DNA from: Bacteroidota bacterium
Lineage (GTDB): Bacteria > Bacteroidota > Bacteroidia > Cytophagales > Cyclobacteriaceae
Reading direction: 5' to 3'
Assembly: GCA_018267215.1 (NCBI GenBank)
Contig: JAFDYX010000031.1
Location: 1-64,000, forward strand
Length of the DNA stretch: 64,000 bases
Of this stretch, positions 9,321-16,600 are shown one piece after another; the stretch's first letter is position 1; every line of letters begins with the position of its first letter. Made by a program: the position numbers and the translations under genes. A model generated the notes under the pieces. It was not told where the DNA came from. It saw only the letters and a list, made by a program, of their open reading frames with translations, and made no database searches.

Positions 9321-10281
9321 TCATTTAATACTTTGGGGTATTGCTTTTCTTTTTTTATGGCTTGCCGAAGTGGGCTATTTTAAAATAGCTACCCGCTATC
9401 ATATTGTAGATAAACCCAACGAGCGCAGTTCGCACGCACGTCTGATCATCCGGGGCGGTGGTATTATTTTTCCTGTCAGCATCATCGCATGGCATTTCAG
9501 CAGTTCGTTTTTGTTGCCCTGGTTTGTGCTGGCCATGGTTGTGGCTGCCGTTGTCAGCTTTGTGGATGATATTGTTTCTGTTAATTTTTTAGTTCGCATT
9601 TTTTTTCAGTTGGCAGCCATACTTTTAATTTTTTATCAGGAAAGTATTTTTCACTACCCGCTGCCGGTAGTTGGTGCAGCGCTGATTATTTGTGTAGGCA
9701 CGCTCAATGCTTTTAATTTTATGGACGGCATCAACGGAATAACAGGAGTTTACTCGTTGGTTACGCTGCTGTCTTTGCTATATGTTCATTTGTTTGTTGA
9801 GCCGTTTACTGACTTCAATCTGTTGATCTGGGTTTTGTTAGCGCTGATAGTTTTTTTGTTTTTTAATTTTCGAAAAGATGCCCGTTGCTTTGCGGGCGAT
9901 GTGGGCAGCGTAATCATTGCCCTGATTATTGTCTTTTTGTTGATTCAACTGGTAATGGCTACCGGCTATGGCTGGTGGATTTTTCTTTTATTGATTTACG
10001 GAATGGATTCTGTGATCACCATTGTGATGCGGCTTTCGCGGAGAGAAAATATTTTTAAGGCACACCGCACGCATTTGTATCAGTTTTTTTCTAATGAATT
10101 AAGATACGACCATCGGCTGGTTTCGGTTACCTACGGTGCGTGGCAGCTGATCGTGAATGGCGTATTGATCTATTCGTACATTGATCATAACTATTTTTTA
10201 TCGATAGCCGCGGTTGCTGTTTCTTTTTTGTTGTACATCGTTCTGCGTTATTCAGTTGTGAAAAAGATAACACCTCCATGA
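9313..10281 (+). CDS. polyprenyl-phosphate HexNAc-1-phosphate transferase (WecA/WbpL family)
   Basis: The 322-residue polytopic inner-membrane protein belongs to the MraY/WecA superfamily. Visible landmarks are KPNERSSH near residue 35, the Asp pair in SFVDDIVS, NAFNFMDGINGI, the AGDVGS loop, and the late HRTHLYQ motif equivalent to the HxHH loop. It would transfer a HexNAc-1-phosphate to undecaprenyl phosphate and so start glycan assembly. It overlaps the SDR upstream by 8 nt and the PglC-like gene downstream by ATGA. A second, unrelated initiating enzyme sits right behind it. Confidence 0.88.
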   Translation: MVSHLILWGIAFLFLWLAEVGYFKIATRYHIVDKPNERSSHARLIIRGGGIIFPVSIIAWHFSSSFLLPWFVLAMVVAAVVSFVDDIVSVNFLVRIFFQLAAILLIFYQESIFHYPLPVVGAALIICVGTLNAFNFMDGINGITGVYSLVTLLSLLYVHLFVEPFTDFNLLIWVLLALIVFLFFNFRKDARCFAGDVGSVIIALIIVFLLIQLVMATGYGWWIFLLLIYGMDSVITIVMRLSRRENIFKAHRTHLYQFFSNELRYDHRLVSVTYGAWQLIVNGVLIYSYIDHNYFLSIAAVAVSFLLYIVLRYSVVKKITPP

Positions 10282-10862
10282 GCTCTATTTATGCTTTGCA
10301 CATCAAACGGCTTCTTGATATTTTTTTAAGTATCATAGGCTTTCTGCTGTGTTCGTGGTTGCTTGTCACCATTGGTTTGGCATATCTGCTCACTTTACAG
10401 TTTCCTGTTTTGTTTACGCAAGAACGGATCGGGAAGGGCAACCAACCATTTGTGATGTACAAATTCCGTACACTGCGGAATGGCGCTGCTTCGTTACAAG
10501 ACCGTAGATTTTGGCTGGGCGATTTTCTACGCTTCTTTTCTCTCGATGAATTGCCCCAACTATGGAATGTGCTGCACGGGGATATGTCGTTAGTGGGGCC
10601 TAGGCCACTGCCAACCGAATATTTACCATTGATGAATGAAGAACAAAAGTTGCGGCATCAGGTAAGACCGGGGATAACCGGATGGGCACAGATAAACGGG
10701 CGCCACGAAATTAACTGGCAAACAAAATTTTTGTTGGATCAGTATTACATCAATCACATCACGCTGGTATTCGATATAAAAATTATGATCCGCACATTGG
10801 CGCTCTTACTGATTCCAAGAAAAGACCAATCGCTGCAAGAGAAAAAATTTGAAGGAAATTAA
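10278..10862 (+). CDS. monotopic phosphoglycosyl transferase (PglC/WcaJ-type sugar transferase)
   Basis: The 194-residue protein is of the small bacterial sugar transferase family. One N-terminal re-entrant hydrophobic helix (about 12-40) is followed by QERIGKG and MYKFRTLR. The catalytic Asp-Glu pair is D90-E91 in SLDELPQLWNVL, and GDMSLVGPRPL and RPGITGWAQ close the active site. Its size matches PglC rather than the five-helix WcaJ/WbaP forms. PglC loads diacetylbacillosamine phosphate on undecaprenyl phosphate. The presence of PglD-, PglE- and PglF-like genes downstream supports a similar substrate here. Confidence 0.88.
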   Translation: MSSIYALHIKRLLDIFLSIIGFLLCSWLLVTIGLAYLLTLQFPVLFTQERIGKGNQPFVMYKFRTLRNGAASLQDRRFWLGDFLRFFSLDELPQLWNVLHGDMSLVGPRPLPTEYLPLMNEEQKLRHQVRPGITGWAQINGRHEINWQTKFLLDQYYINHITLVFDIKIMIRTLALLLIPRKDQSLQEKKFEGN

Positions 10863-10883
10863 CAGCCGAAAGACAGTTACCCG

Positions 10884-10891
10884 TAGCTTTG
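10884..10891 (+). promoter_or_regulatory. -7 element before pglD-like/xrtF genes
   Basis: TAGCTTTG is an exact TAnnTTTG match 6 nt before the ATG at 10898. A good -33 box is not visible, so an internal promoter is likely rather than certain. It could allow the PglD-XrtF-PglE block to be expressed apart from the glycosyltransferases. Confidence 0.5.
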
Positions 10892-10897
10892 TAGAGA

Positions 10898-11527
10898 ATG
10901 AAAGACATCGTTATTTACGGGGCAGGAGGTTTTGGCAAAGAAACTGCGTTGTTGCTCAAGCAAATCAATGCAGCAAAACCCAGTTGGCATGTTATCGGTT
11001 TTGCTGATGACGGCATAGCGGCAGGAGAGAAGGTGGCAGGGCTGTCCGTATTAGGCGGGCTTTCATTCCTGCAAAACTTTCATACGGAGATAGCTGTTGT
11101 TATTGCCATTGCAGAGCCTTCCATCCGTCATACGATTTATCAACAGCTTCAACTTCCCCGTTTATCTTTTCCTTCGATTATCCATCCGGGTGTTTTTGTA
11201 GATGAAGAAACTACTGTGGGCGAAGGCTCGATTATCTGTGCTGGTGTGCAGATGACGAATCATATCAAGTTGGGCAGATTTTCGTTGGTCAACCTTTTGT
11301 GCACATTGGGGCACGACTGCCAGATCGGAGATTTTTCTTCGCTGATGCCTTCGGTCAACATTTCGGGTTGTGTGACGATAGGCCAGCGGTGCTTTGTGGG
11401 CGTTGGCGCTTCGGTGCTTCAGGGGTTAACCATTGGCCATGACTGCCGTATCGGAGCCGGGGCAGTTGTTACCAAATCGTTTAGCGACAATAAAAAAATT
11501 ATCGGCATGCCGGCACGTTCTGTTTGA
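10898..11527 (+). CDS. sugar acyltransferase, NeuD/PglD-like
   Basis: The 209-residue enzyme has an N-terminal Rossmann-like domain (IVIYGAGGFGKE, residues 4-15) and a C-terminal left-handed beta helix with hexapeptide repeats. The candidate catalytic base is H139 in LGHDCQIGD, the position used by PglD. In the bacillosamine pathway PglD acetylates the 4-amino group made by PglE, using acetyl-CoA. The PglE-like aminotransferase lies 1 kb downstream and the PglC-like transferase just upstream. Other members of this family act on sialic-acid precursors or perosamine, so the exact sugar is inferred. Confidence 0.85.
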   Translation: MKDIVIYGAGGFGKETALLLKQINAAKPSWHVIGFADDGIAAGEKVAGLSVLGGLSFLQNFHTEIAVVIAIAEPSIRHTIYQQLQLPRLSFPSIIHPGVFVDEETTVGEGSIICAGVQMTNHIKLGRFSLVNLLCTLGHDCQIGDFSSLMPSVNISGCVTIGQRCFVGVGASVLQGLTIGHDCRIGAGAVVTKSFSDNKKIIGMPARSV

Positions 11528-11529
11528 TT

Positions 11530-12069
11530 ATGAAATTTTTGATAGAAAATAAAAAGTCGCTCATTTTTTTGGCCACTTTCGTTGGCGCTTACCTGATTTT
11601 AAATACACTCTATGGTTTTTTTATTCAGGCTTACTACCCATCGTCCGATCCGTTTACGCGGTTTGTTTCGGCCAACGCAGTTTGGGTTTTGTCTTGGTTT
11701 GACCCGAGCGTAGCAGACTTTCCATCGCAGTTTAGCGAGTACATACCCATTGCCAACGACCGCGAAAACATGATTTATGTTTTCGAGGGGTGCAACAGTC
11801 TTAACGTCATGATTGTATATGGCAGCTTTCTGCTGGCGTTTAGAGGCTCGGCCAAAGCCTTTGCTGTTTTTATGGGCGTGGGCATGGCAGCCATTTATGT
11901 TCTGAATGTGGCACGTATTGTTTTGCTGTATGCGGTAGCATTTTATTTTCCGGCACAACTTTATTTTTTTCATAAATATCTTTTCACGGCCATTATTTAT
12001 GTGGCGGTTTTTGTGCTGTGGTTTTTTTGGGTGAAACAAGTGAAGAAAACATCCGGTGAACCGTCCTAG
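11530..12069 (+). CDS. xrtF: exosortase family protein XrtF
   Basis: The polytopic inner-membrane protein has 179 residues and about five helices. It carries the exosortase catalytic triad at the expected spacing: Cys88 in FEGCNSLN, Arg129 in NVARIV and His148 in FFHKY. The short length without an extra C-terminal domain and the companion gene that follows match the Bacteroidota class XrtF. Exosortases are thought to cleave and transfer secreted proteins bearing a C-terminal motif-helix-basic tail. ATG 11530 is chosen; a TTG at 11524 would form a TTGA overlap with the preceding stop and is an alternative. A candidate substrate lies at 19383-19595. Confidence 0.9.
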   Translation: MKFLIENKKSLIFLATFVGAYLILNTLYGFFIQAYYPSSDPFTRFVSANAVWVLSWFDPSVADFPSQFSEYIPIANDRENMIYVFEGCNSLNVMIVYGSFLLAFRGSAKAFAVFMGVGMAAIYVLNVARIVLLYAVAFYFPAQLYFFHKYLFTAIIYVAVFVLWFFWVKQVKKTSGEPS

Positions 12070-12469
12070 GGATATTGCCAATAAACTGATGCTGGCAACA
12101 GCATGCCTTGGTGTGGCGGCTACATTTTTATTTCAAGATTTTTCATTTATCAATGAGTTGGGTATTTCGGAAACCAATCTGTTCATTGTAAAGAAAGTAT
12201 TGCGTGTTGTGCTCAACGACTTGTTTATGTTACTTTTTATAGGGGCTTGGTTTAGAGAAAAAAAAATTACCCGATTGGCCATCGCTGTCCAACTTATTGA
12301 CAGTCTTATTTTGCTTCCTGTTTATTTATACTTTAAACTTTCGTGGGAAGGAACTTCCGAAATTTCAGCGCCACTGTTGTCACAGTTTCATCGCCTCATC
12401 ATTAACCCTACATTGATGATCTTGTTGATACCGGCTGTCTATTTTCAAAAAATTAAATTAAAGAAATGA
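12056..12469 (+). CDS. exosortase F system-associated membrane protein
   Basis: A 137-residue protein with about four hydrophobic segments. It starts at GTG 12056, inside the last 14 nt of xrtF, and its stop overlaps the aminotransferase by ATGA. A small membrane protein of this size directly behind XrtF is the constant neighbour known from Flavobacteria and Cytophagia, where it is named only for its association. No catalytic motif is visible. It may be a partner or chaperone of the sortase, but that is unproven. Confidence 0.75.
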   Translation: MNRPRDIANKLMLATACLGVAATFLFQDFSFINELGISETNLFIVKKVLRVVLNDLFMLLFIGAWFREKKITRLAIAVQLIDSLILLPVYLYFKLSWEGTSEISAPLLSQFHRLIINPTLMILLIPAVYFQKIKLKK

Positions 12470-13584
12470 GAAACCGGATTTTTCTTTCACCACCTCACCT
12501 GAGCGGTGAAGAGATCAAAGAAATTGAAAAAGCCATTCAGTCGAACTGGATTGCCCCGGCAGGTCCAGCCACGGCAGCGTTTGAAAGAAAGATAGCACAA
12601 TACAATGGGGTGGAGCATTGTGTGGCGGTTAATTCGGGTACAGCGGCCATCCACTTGGCATTGGTAGTCTTAGGTGTGGAAAAAGGAGATGAAGTGATAT
12701 GCCCCACATTTACTTTTGCCGGCTCTTGCTATCCTATTTTGTATCAGTCGGCCACACCGGTATTGGTGGACTCTGAAAAAGAAGGGTGGGGGATTGACCC
12801 GAAGTTGATGGATGAGGCGATTGCTGACCGCATCAGGCTGGGCAAGAAACCCAAGGCCATCATCGTGGTTCATTTGTTTGGCATGCCCGCCCGGATGAAT
12901 GAGATTATGGCGATAGCCAAAAAATATTCCATTCCGGTTATTGAAGATGCTGCCGAAGCATTGGGCTCAACATACGCTGGCAAGCATGCCGGCTCGATGG
13001 GCGACATCGGTATCTATTCGTTCAATGGAAATAAAATTATCACCACTTCGGGCGGAGGGGCATTGGTGTCGTCAAAAAAGGAGTGGGTTGAGCAGGCGCG
13101 TTACTTATCGGGGCAGGCCAAAAGCCCCGTTCCATACTACCATCACGAAACAATAGGATTTAATTATCAACTCAGTAACATCAGTTCCGCGATGGGAGTA
13201 GCCCAGTTTTCAGTTCTCGATGAACGCATCCGCGAAAAGCGGAAGGTCTTTGATTTCTATAAATCTACCCTTACAAATCATGGCTTTGGATTTCAAAAAG
13301 AAGATGAAGTATCATTCTCTAATCGCTGGATAACCAGTGTGTTAACGCCTAATTATTCTACTGATAATTCTAATAATAAAATACGCTTAGAATTAGAACA
13401 CGAAAACATTGAAGCCCGGCTCTTATGGAAACCAATGCACCTGCAGCCTGTTTTTAATAAATTTCCTTTTTACGACTCCGGTGTGGCCGAAGACTTGTTT
13501 TCAAGAGGATTATGCTTGCCCAGTGGCACAAGCCTGACTGAAGCAGATCAGAAACTAATTACTTCTAAATTGATAAAAAATTAG
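12466..13584 (+). CDS. PLP-dependent sugar aminotransferase (DegT family, PglE-like)
   Basis: The 372-residue protein is a full-length DegT/DnrJ/EryC1/StrS aminotransferase. PLP-contacting blocks are NSGTAAIHLAL, the Asp in EDAAEALGS, and the Schiff-base Lys190 in SFNGNKIITTSGGG. The SFNGNKI wording is typical of PglE/LegC-type enzymes that aminate UDP-4-keto-6-deoxy-HexNAc, whereas ArnB-like enzymes read differently. It would use the product of the PglF-like dehydratase at 19592 and feed the PglD-like acetylase at 10898. It is the last gene of the tightly overlapping run that begins with the PglD-like gene. Confidence 0.88.
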   Translation: MRNRIFLSPPHLSGEEIKEIEKAIQSNWIAPAGPATAAFERKIAQYNGVEHCVAVNSGTAAIHLALVVLGVEKGDEVICPTFTFAGSCYPILYQSATPVLVDSEKEGWGIDPKLMDEAIADRIRLGKKPKAIIVVHLFGMPARMNEIMAIAKKYSIPVIEDAAEALGSTYAGKHAGSMGDIGIYSFNGNKIITTSGGGALVSSKKEWVEQARYLSGQAKSPVPYYHHETIGFNYQLSNISSAMGVAQFSVLDERIREKRKVFDFYKSTLTNHGFGFQKEDEVSFSNRWITSVLTPNYSTDNSNNKIRLELEHENIEARLLWKPMHLQPVFNKFPFYDSGVAEDLFSRGLCLPSGTSLTEADQKLITSKLIKN

Positions 13585-13641
13585 GGTTACTCAGTTTATA
13601 AAAACAGCATTTATTCCCCGATTTACTTCATATTTTTAAAT

Positions 13642-13649
13642 TATATTTG
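13642..13649 (+). promoter_or_regulatory. -7 element of the giant T9SS cargo gene
   Basis: TATATTTG is an exact TAnnTTTG match in the 77-nt gap after the aminotransferase. The start site would lie near 13656, only a few bases before the candidate ATGs at 13662 and 13668. This also argues against any start upstream of 13656. Confidence 0.6.
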
Positions 13650-13661
13650 CAAACTACCTTT

Positions 13662-16600
13662 ATGGTGATGAGAGCGAAAATTACACTACTTGCCTTTTTC
13701 TTTGTTGTTGGGTTTCAAATGGTATTTGCACAGAATGTGGGCGACTACCAAACTGCACAAAGTGGCCCTTGGAATTTGGTTTCTACCTGGCAAATCTGGA
13801 ACGGTACGGCTTGGGTAACTCCTGTATCTGTTCCCTCGGGATCTTCGTCAGCCGTGGTTACAATTTTATCTTCCCCTGCAGTCCATACGGTTACAGTTAC
13901 GACAGGCACTGTTAACATTGATAACTTAGTTGTGAACGGAGTGCTTACTGTTAATTCGGGTACTACGTTAAATCTGAACCTTACCAACCCAACAACGATC
14001 AACGGTACTTTAAACAATATTGGTACAATTACCAGTTCTACCTCGTTGGTTACTGTTGTGGGAAATTATAATCACCAGAGAAACGGTGGGGTGATTCCAT
14101 CGGCAACATGGAGTGCCGGCTCGTTTTGTAATGTAACGGGCATAACCAACACCGTACCTACCGGGTTAGGACAAAGTTTTGATTCCTTTATCTGGCAGTG
14201 TACTCAAACCGGTACAATTAATTTGGCAGGAAACCTGACTGCCATCGGCACCAATCTGACTATCAATTCAACTAATGGCCAGCAACTTCAGTTGGCAACT
14301 ACGCAAGTTCCTACTATCAATATTGGAGGTAATTTGACTGTTGCCGGAAATTCAAGGTTAGCTTTCGTAACTACAGGCAATGGTGCAATTATTAATGTAG
14401 GGGGTAACTTTTATTACCAATCTACCAACACCAGCGGATCTATTTTAAAAACGTCCGGATCATATACCTTAAACCTAACAGGTGACTTCGATATGAATAC
14501 CGGGGGGGCAACAGGAGTTCTATCTTTTTCTTCCGGTGCCGGCAATGGCACTTGGAACCTCAATCAAGGAAATTTTAATTTGAAAAAAGGTACTTTAACC
14601 CGAACAGGAGGGGCTGGCGTGATCAACTTCAATTTTGCAGGTCTTCAAACATTTTCTAACGACTCGGTAGGCACTATCTCATCGGTGATAAACTATACAG
14701 TAAGTTCGGCCACCACGCTGAGCATGCCAGTAAATAGCTGGGATAACACGACCGACTCGCGGGTTCAGGGCTCGGGTACATTTACCCTCAATGGGATTTT
14801 GAGAGTGGGGTCAATCAATGCTTCGGGTGCAATTGTTACCGGTACTACGTTGGGTAACATCAGAACATCGGGCTTAAGAACCTATAATAGTGGAAGCAGA
14901 ATAGTCTATGCGGGCGCGACAGGCGCACAAAGTATTGGAAATGGGCATCCTAGTACAGGAAACGTTACTACGGAATTGGATAATACCAACGGGGTTACGT
15001 TTACTTCCGCCAATGCCGGCAATGGCGGAGCTGCAATTTTGGTTATCCCTTATGATTGGGTGCTGACCAATGGCTCATTTACCGTAGGCACGGGTCGCTC
15101 GCTTACACTATTTACGCCATCTACCACGGGCGGTGTGGTAACGGCAAATGGCAATACCATTTCGCTGGCTGCCAATTCAAATCTGGTAATTAACGGTTCG
15201 GGGGCATTCGGCACATTTCCATTTCCGTCAGGTGCTCAAACATTTGCTGCATTGACAGTGAATAGAACCAGTTCCGGTACTGTAAATTTTGGAAACCCCA
15301 TTACGGCAACAGGCACAACGACTATCAGCAATGGCACGGTAACGCTGGGCGGGGCAACTACTTTAACAGGCAATATTTCTTTGGCTACCGGTACTGTATT
15401 GGCATTTGATAATCAATCATTGACTACCGGAGGTGACATTACCTACGCTGGAACGGGTGCACTTTCAGCCAGTGGCACATCTACACTGACGATGAATAGC
15501 GGTGCCAGCATTACTTCTGATCTGGTGTTTCTTAACTCGAATAAAACAGTTCAGTCGCTGACGATAAATTATTCCAATGCGTCAGGTACAGTAGCTGTTA
15601 ATTCTCCAGGCCTGAATGTTACCAACTCTTTAACTTTGACAGACGGCATATTGAACATTTCCTCTCCCGGCCTTTTAACGATGGGCAGTAACTCAACGCT
15701 GAAGAGAAATTTAACGGGTGCCAGCCCAAGTTCCATATCAAATAATAGCCCCTCCGGTGGCCTCTGGACAGTTATTTACAGTGGCACAGCCAGTGCAACA
15801 ACCGGGCTTGAAATCCCCGCATCAGGATCTCCACAGATTGCCGGACTATCAGTTACAACGACTGCAGGAACCGTTACATTAGGTCAGCCATTGACAGTAG
15901 GAACTGGAGGTATTGTTCAAAGCGGGGCTGGTGGAACTTTTACGTGTGCAGCAAATGCCGTATCAACTTCAACCCTTAGCCAAACAGCAGGAACATTTAC
16001 CTCTTCCAGTTCAACCCTGACATTAACCGGCAATCTGACCCTTTCGGGAACAGCGTTTAATAACAATACAGGTACTGTGGTCTTTAATGGTACAACAACT
16101 ATTTCGGGAAGTCTGAACCCCAATTATTATGCGGTTACAATCAATAGTTCTTCATCTGTTACACCACCAACTATGTGGAATATCCAAAGCAACTTTACAA
16201 ATAATGGCACTTTTGTAGGCGGCTCTGGTACAGTAAATTTTACTGGGGGGAATGTTCAAACTATTACAGGGTCATCTAATACTCCCTTTTATGATTTAAT
16301 CGTAAACAAAGCAGGAGGGAGTATTACCGTGAGCGCCCCTCAGACAGTAAACAATACCTTAACCCTGACAGCAGGAGCACTGACGAATAGTTCAGGTAAT
16401 TTAAGTTTAGCCAATGGAGCTAATATTTCCAGAGCTGCAGGTTCGTTGGCAAGTTCTTCTCCGGGTGGTGGCCCATGGGATGTAATTTATACAGGGACTT
16501 CGAAAACAACTGGGCTGGAGATACCCGCTTCAGGTAATGTGCTAACCATTACGTTAAACAATAACAGTGGCTCTACCATCACACTTCAAGCCGGACAAAA

